This document shows, one piece after another, positions 43,984-52,632 of a DNA stretch of 64,000 nucleotides. Made by a program: the position numbers and the translations under genes. The notes below the pieces were generated by a model. That model searched no databases, was not told the origin of the DNA, and saw only the letters and a list, made by a program, of their open reading frames with translations. Every line of letters begins with the position of its first letter. Position 1 is the first letter of the stretch. The stretch is from Crocosphaera chwakensis CCY0110 (lineage in GTDB: Bacteria > Cyanobacteriota > Cyanobacteriia > Cyanobacteriales > Microcystaceae), in the NCBI RefSeq assembly GCF_000169335.1, contig NZ_AAXW01000001.1, positions 182,580-246,579 on the forward strand. The letters run 5' to 3'.

Positions 43984-44529
43984 ATGGCTATTAAACAAAT
44001 TCTTAGTACCAGTATTGTCGTCACAGGGATGGTGTTTGCTTCTTCTTTTGTGCCAACTCAAGCACAACAATCTTGTTTTTTGCAAGGGGATAATGGTCAA
44101 AATATTGATCTCGGTCATCTTTGTGGGGGTTCTGGTTCTTCTAACACCTCTGTTTCTCCTCCAACTGGTGTATTTACTGTTCCTATCAAACGCAGAGATT
44201 CTGGTATTCCTGTGGTAGATGTCACCTTTAATGGCCGACATACCTTTGAAATGCTCTTTGATACTGGGGCCAGTGGGATTACTATTAGCACGGATATGGC
44301 TGACGCGATGGGTTTAAAACCTCAAGCCGGCGCGTTTTCCCAAACGGCAGGGGGAGTGGTTCCCATTGGTTTGAGTACGGTATCTTCAGTCAAAGCAGGG
44401 GAACTCAGTTCGTCTAATCTACAAGTCGCCATTAACCCATCGTTACCTATTGGACTCTTAGGACAAAACTTTTATGGTCATTATGACGTAGTGATTAAAG
44501 AAAATACTATCGAGTTACGCACGAGATAG
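43984..44529 (+). CDS. Retropepsin-like aspartic protease, exported
   Basis: This 181-residue protein has a signal peptide (IKQILSTSIVVTGMVFAS, ending near TQA) and a single retropepsin-like domain. The catalytic motif D93TGAS97 sits in FEMLFDTGASGITISTDMAD (core FDTGAS), and the second half has the hydrophobic flap and LPIGLLGQNFYGHYDVVI, equivalent to the LLG strand after the active site. Like viral proteases it would work as a dimer; it belongs to the clan AA proteins seen as TIGR02281-like exported enzymes. The spacer between signal and domain is Gly/Ser/Thr-rich. I use ATG 43984 rather than the upstream TTG. Substrates are unknown. Confidence 0.87.
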   Translation: MAIKQILSTSIVVTGMVFASSFVPTQAQQSCFLQGDNGQNIDLGHLCGGSGSSNTSVSPPTGVFTVPIKRRDSGIPVVDVTFNGRHTFEMLFDTGASGITISTDMADAMGLKPQAGAFSQTAGGVVPIGLSTVSSVKAGELSSSNLQVAINPSLPIGLLGQNFYGHYDVVIKENTIELRTR

Positions 44530-44540
44530 GCAACCGTAAA

Positions 44541-44641
44541 ATGACCCCCACCGCCCTAAAAACCTATCTAGAAAGCCTTGTCACCCATAACCTTTATATC
44601 AATTACCAGAAGGAGGAATTCGTAAACCTGAATGGGAAAAA
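44541..44641 (+). pseudogene. N-terminal remnant of the VWA-like gene
   Basis: An ATG at 44541 opens MTPTALKTYLESLVTHN, which looks like the start of a DUF2201/VWA-type protein, but the frame ends at a TGA at 44643. From 44591 a second frame reads LYQLPEGGIRKPEWEK straight into the VWA gene at 44642. The N-terminal domain of about 100 residues that should lie between is missing, and the frames are shifted. This is best read as an internal deletion. Confidence 0.6.
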
Positions 44642-45580
44642 ATGAGCGTTGAAGAAATCTATGATTTATTGCTTAAAAATTCTTGTGATTTAAAACTACC
44701 TAACCCTGATTTATTATCCCAACCTCCCGATGATTGTCAAGGCAATAGTTCAAGTAATTCTCAAGATTCAGAAAAAGAAAATGATAGCAATAATAGCTCA
44801 TCTGAAAATCAACAAGATAATAATAAGACAAAGAGCGATCAAATTGATGGTTTCAATGGTTCAGAAACTTCTCAAAAATCGGAACAAGAAAATAATAAGA
44901 CAAAAAGTAATCAATTTGATAGTTTAACTCAAGCAGAAAAAGAAAAATTGGCATCTCACTGGCGAAATGCAATGCAACAAGCAACTGTTATTCAAAGAAC
45001 AAAAAGTCAAGGAACATTACGAGCAGGAATTGAAAGACAATTACAAGAAATTTCTCAATCACAAATTGATTGGCATAGTTATTTATGGCGATATTTAATA
45101 CAAACGCCTACTGATTTTCAAGGATACGATCGCCGTTTTATTGGTCGTGGTTTATATTTAGATGCTGTAGCAGGAGAGTCGGTTCAAGTCTTTGTTTGTG
45201 TGGATACCAGTGGTTCTATTGGTAATCAAGAATTACAATTATTTTTAAGCGAAGTTGTGGGTATTTTAGGGTCGTATCCTCATGTTAAATGTGAATTATA
45301 TTATGCTGATGCAGATGTTTATGGGCCTTTTTCTCTTACTTTGGATCAAACTATTCCTAAACCTCAAGGTGGAGGAGGAACTTCTTTTATTCCTTTCTTT
45401 GAAAAAGTAGAAGAAAATAGAGATCCTAATTTAGAAGGAGTTTGTGTTTGTTTAACCGATGGTTATGAATCTTTTCCTGATATGAAACCTGAGTTACCGA
45501 CGCTTTGGGTGATTACTCCAGGGGGACTAAACTTAAATGAAATTCCTTTTGGTGAAGCTGTTAAACTCTATGTTAATTAA
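44642..45580 (+). CDS. VWA-like (DUF2201) protein, N-terminally truncated
   Basis: This 312-residue protein keeps the C-terminal half of a DUF2201-type VWA protein. Residues about 20-100 are a low-complexity linker rich in Ser, Asn, Asp, Gln and Lys. From about 105 the conserved part reads HWRNAMQQATVIQRTKSQGT, then WHSYLWRYLIQTPTDFQGYD and the MIDAS-like CVDTSGSIGNQELQLFLSEV (core DTSGS), GGGGTSFIPFF and CLTDGYESFPD. Such proteins usually act with a MoxR-type AAA ATPase, absent here. The N-terminal DUF2201_N domain is lost (see 44541-44641), so the product is likely nonfunctional or altered. Confidence 0.72.
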   Translation: MSVEEIYDLLLKNSCDLKLPNPDLLSQPPDDCQGNSSSNSQDSEKENDSNNSSSENQQDNNKTKSDQIDGFNGSETSQKSEQENNKTKSNQFDSLTQAEKEKLASHWRNAMQQATVIQRTKSQGTLRAGIERQLQEISQSQIDWHSYLWRYLIQTPTDFQGYDRRFIGRGLYLDAVAGESVQVFVCVDTSGSIGNQELQLFLSEVVGILGSYPHVKCELYYADADVYGPFSLTLDQTIPKPQGGGGTSFIPFFEKVEENRDPNLEGVCVCLTDGYESFPDMKPELPTLWVITPGGLNLNEIPFGEAVKLYVN

Positions 45581-45813
45581 CGATAAAATCTATTCGTTTT
45601 CTCTAGTTTATAAAATTGGAAATAATATTAAATTTTTTTAGTATTAGAAAATCTTTTAAAAATAAGTAAGTCTTAGAGAAGACTCTAATATGTATGGACT
45701 TTTCCTTATGTAATCGGGCATAATCAACTTAACATTATGATAATTATCCCATTTACATTAATATGATCGCTAAACTATAGAATAATTCGACTCACACTTA
45801 AATTAATTGCGCT

Positions 45814-47448
45814 ATGAGATGGTCTATTTTTAATCAAATTTGGCGATTGCTTTTAAAATCTCGCTTTTTACAATTATTTTTAGCTACTTTTTTCAGTTTT
45901 CTATTACTCAGTCATCCTTTATTTGCTTTTTCTCCTCCTAAAACAGAAATTCGAGGGGTTTGGTTAACCACCAATGACACCGAAACTCTACTGGATCAAC
46001 CCAAACTAGAAGAAGCGATCGCCCAATTATCCCGTCTTAATTTTAATACAGTCTATCCGGTGGTGTGGAATTCCGGTTATACTTTATATCCCAGTGCGAT
46101 CGCAGAAAGAGAGGGAATACAACCTTTTGTTCATAAAGGTTTCCAAGGACAAGATCCCTTGACAGATTTAATCGCTAAGGCACACGATAAAGACTTATTA
46201 GTGTTACCTTGGTTTGAATTTGGGTTTATGGCCCCACCCAGTTCGGAATTAGCCAAAAAACACCCTCAATGGTTGACTCAGAAACGAGATGGAACCCAAA
46301 CTACCATCAGTGCAGCCGGGGAGGTAGTATGGTTGAACCCCTTTCGTCCCGAAGTACAAAAATTTATTACTTCTTTAGTGATGGAAGTAATGGACTTATA
46401 CGATGTTGATGGGATTCAATTTGATGATCATTTAAGCTTACCTAGTGAATTAGGTTACGATCAATATACGGTTAATTTATATAAAAAAGAAACGGAAAAA
46501 GATCCCCCTGCTAACCACGAAGATCCTGCTTGGTTAAAATGGCGTGCTGATAAATTAACGGCTTATGTTTCGCAATTGAATCAAGCGATAAAAGCGAAGA
46601 AAAGTAATGCTATTTTTTCTGTTTCTCCCAACCCTTATGATACCGCTTATCAAGGTTCTTTACAAGATTGGTTTACTTGGGTAAAACAGGATATTGTTGA
46701 TGAAATAATTGTCCAAGTTTATCGACCAGACTTAGAGACTTTTGTTAGACAAATAGAAAAGCCAGAAATTAAAGAAACTCGACAAAAAATCCCTACAGGT
46801 ATTGGTATTTTAACAGGGTTAAGAAATCGACAAATTGAAATGGAATTTATACAACAAAAAGTCTTAGCAGCGAAACAAAATGGTTTAGGAGTTTCTTTCT
46901 TTTTTTATGATAGTTTATGGAACTATGCACCAGAATCTAAACTAGAAAGACAAGAGAAATTTTTAGCTTTATTTCCCTATCCTGCTGAGAGAAAATTAGA
47001 AACCCTTCCCCCTTTACCTCCACCCCAATCTTTACCGACTCTAGAAACACCTGTAATCCCAGAAAATACCACTAGAGTTGATGAATTTAAACCTTACCAA
47101 ATCCCAAGAAATGATAGCATTGATCCTTATAATCAAGTTCCTGGGGGAAGTCAAAATAATCCTTCTAACCCACCTCAAGAAATTATTGTTCCTGTTGAAA
47201 ATAATACTCCTTATCAACCTCAAGAAAATAATAAACCAATAGAAGTAAATCCCTCTAACCCATCTCAACAAATCATTATTCCTGTAGAAACAGCTAACCC
47301 CAATGAACCAGCAGAAACTACACCAGAAATAGAGAATAATCCTCCTTATCAACCATCAGAAGGAGTTACCTTTGATGAGAACTTTACACCTTATCAACCC
47401 CCAGAAAATATGCCTATTGTTGATGAAATGAAGCCTTACGAACCTTAA
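45814..47448 (+). CDS. Family 10 glycosyl hydrolase-like protein (GHL10/DUF187)
   Basis: This 544-residue envelope protein has a hydrophobic N-terminal signal/anchor (LFLATFFSFLLLSHPLFAF). Residues about 45-385 form a TIM-barrel of the DUF187/GHL10 type: EIRGVWLTTNDTETLL, NFNTVYPVVWNSGYTLYPS, LLVLPWFEFGFMAPPSSEL, DVDGIQFDDHLSLPSELGYD (core GIQFDDH) and VSPNPYDTAYQG. The tail (about 390-544) is Pro/Asn/Glu-rich with repeats of the Y-(Q/E)-P type (TPYQP, PPYQP, KPYEP) and is probably a wall-associated linker. Substrates of this family are not well established; peptidoglycan or extracellular glucan are candidates. Confidence 0.83.
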   Translation: MRWSIFNQIWRLLLKSRFLQLFLATFFSFLLLSHPLFAFSPPKTEIRGVWLTTNDTETLLDQPKLEEAIAQLSRLNFNTVYPVVWNSGYTLYPSAIAEREGIQPFVHKGFQGQDPLTDLIAKAHDKDLLVLPWFEFGFMAPPSSELAKKHPQWLTQKRDGTQTTISAAGEVVWLNPFRPEVQKFITSLVMEVMDLYDVDGIQFDDHLSLPSELGYDQYTVNLYKKETEKDPPANHEDPAWLKWRADKLTAYVSQLNQAIKAKKSNAIFSVSPNPYDTAYQGSLQDWFTWVKQDIVDEIIVQVYRPDLETFVRQIEKPEIKETRQKIPTGIGILTGLRNRQIEMEFIQQKVLAAKQNGLGVSFFFYDSLWNYAPESKLERQEKFLALFPYPAERKLETLPPLPPPQSLPTLETPVIPENTTRVDEFKPYQIPRNDSIDPYNQVPGGSQNNPSNPPQEIIVPVENNTPYQPQENNKPIEVNPSNPSQQIIIPVETANPNEPAETTPEIENNPPYQPSEGVTFDENFTPYQPPENMPIVDEMKPYEP

Positions 47449-47524
47449 AAAATATTGATTTCTAAGAAGACAGAAAATTAACTAAGTTATTATTAAGTAA
47501 TAAGGTTGATTTTATTGATTTTCT

Positions 47525-48661
47525 ATGATTAAACCCATTAACCTTTTTGAATATGAATCCTTAGCACAACAACAGCTTTCCTCTATGACATGGGGTTATT
47601 ATAGTAGTGGTGCATTAGATGAAATTACTTTAAAAAATAATAGAAAATCCTTTGAAACTTATCAACTTTATCCTAAAGTTTTAGTGGATGTTAGCGAAAT
47701 TAATTTATCAACAACGTTGTTAGGGCAAACCTTATCTATACCTATCGGAGTTGCACCGATGGCTTTTCAATGTTTAGCCCATCCCCAAGGAGAAAAAGCC
47801 ACCGCTAAAGTGTTATCTGACTTAAAAACTTTGCTGATTTTAAGCACTTTATCAACTACCAGTTTAGAAGAGGTTGCAGCTTGCCAAGAACATAATTTAA
47901 GATGGTTTCAATTATATATTCATAAAGATAAAGGGTTAACCAAAGCATTAGTAGAACGGGCCGAAAAGGCAGGTTATACGGCTATTTGTGTAACCGTAGA
48001 TGCCCCCATGCTAGGAAAAAGAGAAATTGATATTCGGAATCAGTTTACTTTACCTGAATCCTTAAAATTAGCCAACTTAGTTAGTTTAGAGGATTTAGCG
48101 ATTCCTAATAGTAGTAATCAATCAGGATTATTTGCTTATTTTCAACAACAAATCGATCCTAGTCTTACTTGGAAAGATTTAGAATGGTTACAATCTATTA
48201 CCAAGCTTCCTATTGTTTTAAAAGGTATTCTAAGGGCAGATGATGCTCGTTTAGCGGTCGAAAATGGGTCAAAAGGTATCATCGTATCTAATCATGGAGG
48301 AAGACAGTTAGACGGCGCAATAACCACCTTAGAAGCATTACCGAAGATTGTTGAAACTGTAGGAAATGAAGTAGATATAATAATCGATGGAGGCATTAGA
48401 AGAGGGACAGATGTATTTAAAGCCTTAGCATTAGGGGCAAAAGCGGTATTAATTGGTCGACCAATTTTATGGGGGTTAACAGTTAATGGAGAAGCAGGGG
48501 TGAATCACGTTTTAGAATTGTTAAAAGATGAATTATTATTGGCGATGGCTTTAAGTGGTTGTCCTAGTATTGCGGATATTAATGATAGTTTTTTGCTTAA
48601 AGATCATTCCCACAGGACATCCGGCATCCAGTTGCACTCGAACTCTTTGCCCCTCTTGTAA
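47525..48661 (+). CDS. FMN-dependent alpha-hydroxy-acid oxidase (lactate/glycolate oxidase-like), aberrant C-terminus
   Basis: This 378-residue FMN enzyme oxidises L-lactate or glycolate to the 2-oxo acid. Family markers: INLFEYESLAQQQLSSMTWG, PIGVAPMAFQCLAHPQGE, TVDAPMLGKREIDIRN, the catalytic histidine in IIVSNHGGRQLDGAITTL (core SNHGGRQLDG) and IIDGGIRRGTDVFKALALGA (core DGGIRRGTD). In cyanobacteria these act in lactate use or photorespiratory glycolate oxidation. The expected end is near residue 360 (IADINDSFL); the last 18 or so residues (KDHSHRTSGIQ...) do not look like the family and come from reading into an antisense gene remnant. The catalytic core is complete, so activity is likely. 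Confidence 0.87.
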   Translation: MIKPINLFEYESLAQQQLSSMTWGYYSSGALDEITLKNNRKSFETYQLYPKVLVDVSEINLSTTLLGQTLSIPIGVAPMAFQCLAHPQGEKATAKVLSDLKTLLILSTLSTTSLEEVAACQEHNLRWFQLYIHKDKGLTKALVERAEKAGYTAICVTVDAPMLGKREIDIRNQFTLPESLKLANLVSLEDLAIPNSSNQSGLFAYFQQQIDPSLTWKDLEWLQSITKLPIVLKGILRADDARLAVENGSKGIIVSNHGGRQLDGAITTLEALPKIVETVGNEVDIIIDGGIRRGTDVFKALALGAKAVLIGRPILWGLTVNGEAGVNHVLELLKDELLLAMALSGCPSIADINDSFLLKDHSHRTSGIQLHSNSLPLL

Positions 48662-48808
48662 ACATCTTGCGCGGTTAGTTTAAGTCTCCAATGTCGAGCC
48701 ATTAGGACAACTAAACTACTGTTGCGCTTTGACAGAGTATGGAAAAACCGTAATACTTACAAAAGCAATGGAGCTAATGAAAAAAGATGATTTTAGTGCT
48801 TCGATCAT
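48599..48808 (-). pseudogene. Decayed small secreted protein, two in-frame stops
   Basis: One minus-strand frame from ATG 48808 reads a signal peptide (MIEALKSSFFISSIAFVSIT, ending SVKAQQ), then TAG (48716-48718), then FSCPNGSTLET, then TAA (48680-48682), then RARCLQEGQRVRVQLDAGCP and VGMI. Without the stops this would be a 70-residue secreted protein with three cysteines. I do not recognise the family. Its 3' end runs into the tail of the hydroxy-acid oxidase gene. Two different stops in one frame argue for decay rather than recoding. Confidence 0.6.
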
Positions 48809-48975
48809 AATGCACTCCCTAATCTCATGAAAATTGTTATCATTGAGCATGATAATCTTAACTATCTATCAGTTTCTCACTAATGCTTTTTAAAAGTTCC
48901 ATAGTTGACCGAATAATTATAAAAAATTAATTATTTAAGACAAATTCCATCACTCAATCACTCAATATTAAGTTC
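48809..48975. other. Intergenic region before the NUDIX gene
   Basis: AT-rich spacer presumed to hold the NUDIX promoter. A small direct repeat (CACTCAAT twice) lies at about 48950-48967. Nothing else is seen. Confidence 0.5.
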
Positions 48976-49530
48976 ATGTCAACAGAAAAAGAATTACCGA
49001 TTTATTTACAACAAAACCTATTTTATCGAGGTCGAAAATTTAATTTTGATGTCAATAAATTACGTTTACCTAATGGAGTTGAAGGGAACTGGGAGTGTAT
49101 TCGTCATCCTGGGGGGGCATTAGCAGTCCCTATTACTAAAGAAGGTCAATTAGTATTAGTAAAACAGTATCGTTTTGCTGTCGAAAAAAGAATTTTAGAA
49201 TTCCCTGCTGGAACCTTAGAAGTTAATGAAGAAGCTGACCTTACTATCAAAAGAGAAATACAAGAAGAGACAGGTTACGAAGCAAAAAAATGGGATTATT
49301 TAGGTAAATTTCCCTTAGCTCCTGGTTATTCTGATGAGTATATTTATGCTTTCTTAGCACAAGAATTAGAGAAATCAGAAAAACCTCCCGAACAAGATGA
49401 TGATGAAGATATTGAAGTATTTTTAATGAGTTTTGAGGAATTTGAAAAAGCTATCTTATCAGGAAAAATTATAGATGGTAAAACTATTGCTAGTTTTTTC
49501 ATGGCAAAATTATTCCTAGATAAAAATTAG
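48976..49530 (+). CDS. NUDIX hydrolase, ADP-ribose pyrophosphatase-like
   Basis: This 184-residue NUDIX enzyme cleaves nucleoside diphosphates linked to another moiety. The Nudix box reads GTLEVNEEADLTIKREIQEE followed by TGYEA, matching Gx5Ex7REUxEExGU. The upstream LVLVKQYRFAVEKRILEFPAG and downstream APGYSDEYIYAFLAQEL are typical of ADP-ribose pyrophosphatases (proline about 15 residues after the box: PLAPGYSDE). ADP-ribose or ADP-glucose is the probable substrate. It is monocistronic; the start ATG at 48976 is the first in frame. Confidence 0.92.
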   Translation: MSTEKELPIYLQQNLFYRGRKFNFDVNKLRLPNGVEGNWECIRHPGGALAVPITKEGQLVLVKQYRFAVEKRILEFPAGTLEVNEEADLTIKREIQEETGYEAKKWDYLGKFPLAPGYSDEYIYAFLAQELEKSEKPPEQDDDEDIEVFLMSFEEFEKAILSGKIIDGKTIASFFMAKLFLDKN

Positions 49531-49629
49531 AATTAGTTAAGAGCAACCAGTGACCAATTAATTCTAATAATTATTAACTGATAATTGTGAATTAACCAAA
49601 ATATAATTTTTTTAGATTTAATTTAGCTG

Positions 49630-50112
49630 TCAACTTTTTTTTATCATTTCAAAAAAACTATCCTCAATATCATAACCAAACAGTTGCGCCATAGATTTTA
49701 AGCGAAACTGAGAGTAAATACTTTGTTTTTCTAACCAGTCGGATAAAATAAATAACTTATTCATCACAAAAATTTCTAATGCTTCAGGGTTGTATTGAAT
49801 GCCTTCAACTCGATTAAATTGATGAGGAACTAACATAGCTGCATATCTGGCTATTTCTCCTTGTTTAGCATCTAATAAAAACGGAAACCAAGGATAAATC
49901 GTATCAAGACGAACAAACCATAAACGAATTTCAGGAATTTCTGAGAGTTCCCTTGGATCACTTGGTTCACGAGGGTATTGAATATCAAAAGTTAATCCTT
50001 GTTCTAAGGACGCGATCGCATTTTTTTCTAATAATGGGTCAATAATTTTTCTAACGGGAGTAATATCTAATGCAGTTAAGTGATCGATTTGTATGGTGAT
50101 AGTTTCAGTCAT
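49630..50112 (-). CDS. crr6: CRR6-like NdhI maturation factor (DUF1817)
   Basis: This 160-residue protein is of the CRR6 family (chlororespiratory reduction 6), a soluble factor needed in plants and cyanobacteria for assembly of the NdhI-containing module of the photosynthetic NDH-1 complex. Conserved parts are LDITPVRKIIDPLL, FDIQYPREPSDPRELSEIPE (core YPREPSDPRELSE), IRLWFVRLDTIYPWFPFLLD (core LDTIYPWFPF) and MLVPHQFNRVEGIQYNPEAL (core PHQFNRVEGIQ). There are no membrane segments. It is divergent from the DsbA-like gene. Confidence 0.93.
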   Translation of the reverse strand: MTETITIQIDHLTALDITPVRKIIDPLLEKNAIASLEQGLTFDIQYPREPSDPRELSEIPEIRLWFVRLDTIYPWFPFLLDAKQGEIARYAAMLVPHQFNRVEGIQYNPEALEIFVMNKLFILSDWLEKQSIYSQFRLKSMAQLFGYDIEDSFFEMIKKS

Positions 50113-50215
50113 AGAATTTTAAATTTAATCTTGCTTCTAATTGATAGCTAATTGACAGTAGGATCATTAATATAATACTGTCAATGATGTAATTAACTGA
50201 AGGTTGGAGAGTGCG

Positions 50216-50965
50216 ATGAAAAATGGACTAAATATTTTAATGGCATTATTAGTGATGATAGGTTTAACCTGGATACCTATTATTAGTGTACCGTCTGCAC
50301 AAGCAGTTATTGAACCTGAACTAGAAAAAACAGTTTTAAACATTATTCGTCAAAATCCTGAAGTCCTCATAGAATCGGTTCAAGCTTATCAAAAACAGCA
50401 ACAAGAACAACAAAAACAATTCATACAGTCTTTTATATCAGAATTAGAAACGCATCCTCAAACCATTATCGCTGATTCTCCTATCACTGGATCTTTAACT
50501 CAAAAGAATATTCTCATAGAATTTTCTGATTTTCAATGTCCTTATTGTCAACAAGCTTATGAGACTGTGAAAACATTTATAGAAAGCCATGATGAGGTAA
50601 CTTTAGTTTATAAATATTTTCCTTTAAGTAGTATTCATCCTCAAGCGATGGCCGCAGCTAAAGCATCATGGGCTGCAAAACAACAAGGTAAGTTTTGGCC
50701 TTATTATGATGCTTTATTTACGCAGCAAGAAAACTTAGGAGAGAAATTATATCTTGAGATTGCTAATAAGTTGAATCTAAATATTAATCAATTTCAACGC
50801 GATCGTAATAGTCAAAGGGCTGATGTTGCCATTACGAAAGATATGGAACTCGCTAGAAAAATTGGAATTCAAGGAACTCCTTTGTTTGTGTTTAATGGTC
50901 AATTTTTTTCAGGGTCTGTTCCTTTATCTACTTTAGAAAAGGCTATATTACCCATTAAAAATTAG
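50216..50965 (+). CDS. DsbA family thiol:disulphide oxidoreductase, exported
   Basis: This protein of 249 residues (from the ATG at 50216; a TTG 12 bases upstream is less likely) has a signal sequence (LNILMALLVMIGLTWIP, ending PSAQA), a Gln-rich linker helix (QAYQKQQQEQQKQFIQ) and a thioredoxin-like domain with active site C108-P-Y-C111 in FSDFQCPYCQQAYET. A helical insertion (FWPYYDALFTQQENL) and the cis-proline motif IGIQGTPLFVFNG follow, as in DsbA/BdbD/ScsC-like proteins. It should form or isomerise disulphides in the periplasm or lumen. It lies 43 bp before the SGNH gene on the same strand. Confidence 0.9.
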   Translation: MKNGLNILMALLVMIGLTWIPIISVPSAQAVIEPELEKTVLNIIRQNPEVLIESVQAYQKQQQEQQKQFIQSFISELETHPQTIIADSPITGSLTQKNILIEFSDFQCPYCQQAYETVKTFIESHDEVTLVYKYFPLSSIHPQAMAAAKASWAAKQQGKFWPYYDALFTQQENLGEKLYLEIANKLNLNINQFQRDRNSQRADVAITKDMELARKIGIQGTPLFVFNGQFFSGSVPLSTLEKAILPIKN

Positions 50966-51008
50966 TTGAGGTAGTCTCAAGTTAGACAATTTTTCTATTA
51001 TCAAAACC

Positions 51009-51956
51009 ATGAAAATTATATTGATCACCCTTGGTATTTTTCTTATTAGTTTACTTATTATTGAAGGTAGCTTACGGTTATTTTTTGGTCTAGGTAAACG
51101 TCCTATTTATATTGCTGATGATGAGATAGGCTATTTATTAGCCCCTAATCAAAATGTTCGTCGTTTAGGAAAATTGACTATAATTAATCAATATTCCATG
51201 CGAAGTGAAGATATTGAAAAAAGTCTTTCTAATGATACTGTCAGGCTATTTTTTATCGGAGATTCTATTGTCAATGGGTGTTGGTGGACAGATCAAAACG
51301 AAACTATTTCCGCATTAGTGAAAGAAGAAATTGAAAAAAAATCATCACAAACCATAGAAGTTTTAAACGCTTCTGCTAACTCTTGGGGGCCGAGAAATCA
51401 ATTAGCTTATTTAAACCGATTTGGAACATTTAACTCTCAAGTCATCTTTTTAATCATTAATACTGACGATTTATTTGCTACTAAACCAACTCCTTTAAGA
51501 GTTGGAACCGATCTTTATTATCCTGATAAACAGCCTATTTTAGCGATAAAAGAAATTTTAGACAAAGTGTTTTATCGTGATCCCAAAATTCCAGGAATGG
51601 ATGAAATAGTAGGAGAAAAAGGCGATCGTGTGGGATTTAATTTAGAAGCTATTGAAAAAATGAAAGCGATCACAACTAATAATAATAGTCAATTTATGAT
51701 GGTTTTAACCCCTCTAAAACGGGAAATGAACCCTAAACCTAGAGACTACGAAAAAGTTGCTAGAAGACGCTTACAGGAGTGGGTAGAGGTTAATAATGTA
51801 CCGTTTATTAACTTCTTACCTATCTTTGCTAAACAAGAAAATATTGATGATTTATACCGAGATCATATTCATTTAAGTCCTTTAGGAAATCAATTAGTGA
51901 GTCAAAAAATTAGTGAGTTGATTCTTGAAAATAACAATCAACAAGTTACAATTTAA
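51009..51956 (+). CDS. SGNH/GDSL hydrolase family protein, membrane-anchored
   Basis: This 315-residue protein has one N-terminal helix (IILITLGIFLISLLIIEGSL) that anchors it to the membrane. The SGNH hydrolase core has block I FFIGDSIVNGCWW (nucleophile Ser), block II/III ASANSWGPRNQLAYLN with Gly and Asn, and block V DLYRDHIHLSPLGN with catalytic Asp and His. Such proteins remove acyl groups from lipids or polysaccharides, or act in cell-wall glycan modification. The specific substrate is unknown. Its last 11 bp overlap the convergent surE gene. Confidence 0.82.
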   Translation: MKIILITLGIFLISLLIIEGSLRLFFGLGKRPIYIADDEIGYLLAPNQNVRRLGKLTIINQYSMRSEDIEKSLSNDTVRLFFIGDSIVNGCWWTDQNETISALVKEEIEKKSSQTIEVLNASANSWGPRNQLAYLNRFGTFNSQVIFLIINTDDLFATKPTPLRVGTDLYYPDKQPILAIKEILDKVFYRDPKIPGMDEIVGEKGDRVGFNLEAIEKMKAITTNNNSQFMMVLTPLKREMNPKPRDYEKVARRRLQEWVEVNNVPFINFLPIFAKQENIDDLYRDHIHLSPLGNQLVSQKISELILENNNQQVTI

Positions 51957-52623
51957 TTAAAGTTACTGCAATATTTCCTGAGAAACAAACGTCCACATCT
52001 GTACCTTTTGAGCGTTTTCTTTTGGCGTATTCTCCATGATAATAAAATAAGTCACCTTCTACTCGATAATTAACGGGTAAAGGATGTATACTGCTTTGGC
52101 AAAAAATAATTTCAGGTTCTGGAGAATTGGTTTCTAAATGAGGTAAATTAACATTCCAAAAACTACCCGATTCTAATGGTTTATCCCAAAGAATATTTAA
52201 TACTTTTTCTGTCCATTTAACTGCTAATTCCCAGTTAATAACTAAAGGACGCTTTATCCAATGGGAGATCGCAATACCAGGAATACCATACATTGCTGCT
52301 TCTCTAACTGCAGCTACCGTTCCAGAAATATAAACATCAACTCCTAAATTGCCCCCTGCATTAATTCCAGAAAGTACCCATTTTGTCTCTTTGTTAATAT
52401 GTTTTACTGCAATTCTTGTACAATCAGCTGGTGTTCCATCTATTGCATATTCTGTTAAAGAACGCTTTTCTAAGTGAATGGGTTTATGGGTAGTGACGCG
52501 GTGTCCACAACCGGAATGAGGTTGTTTAGGTGCAACAATAATTCCTTGACCCCCTAATGCTTTTGATAAGGCACGAATTCCAGGGGCATCAATGCCATCA
52601 TCATTGGTTAAAATAATAGTCAT
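51946..52623 (-). CDS. surE: 5'/3'-nucleotidase SurE
   Basis: SurE is a metal-dependent phosphatase that removes the terminal phosphate of nucleoside monophosphates and is important for stationary-phase survival. The 225-residue protein starts with ILTNDDGIDAPGIRALSKAL (metal-binding NDDG), then APKQPHSGCGHRVTTHKPI, DGTPADCTRIAV and WVLSGINAGGNLGVDVYISG (core SGINAGGNLG), all family hallmarks. The stretch YSGTVGAAREG of typical SurE appears as YISGTVAAVREAAMYGIPGI (core ISGTVAAVREA). It lies 9 bp downstream of the DUF2079 gene on the same strand. Confidence 0.95.
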   Translation of the reverse strand: MTIILTNDDGIDAPGIRALSKALGGQGIIVAPKQPHSGCGHRVTTHKPIHLEKRSLTEYAIDGTPADCTRIAVKHINKETKWVLSGINAGGNLGVDVYISGTVAAVREAAMYGIPGIAISHWIKRPLVINWELAVKWTEKVLNILWDKPLESGSFWNVNLPHLETNSPEPEIIFCQSSIHPLPVNYRVEGDLFYYHGEYAKRKRSKGTDVDVCFSGNIAVTLIKL

Positions 52624-52632
52624 AATAGGAAT

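Noticed and set aside
48599..48808. Stop-codon recoding (readthrough) in the secreted-peptide frame
   Set aside because: Two different stops (TAG and TAA), no recoding signal and no intact 3' end; decay is simpler.
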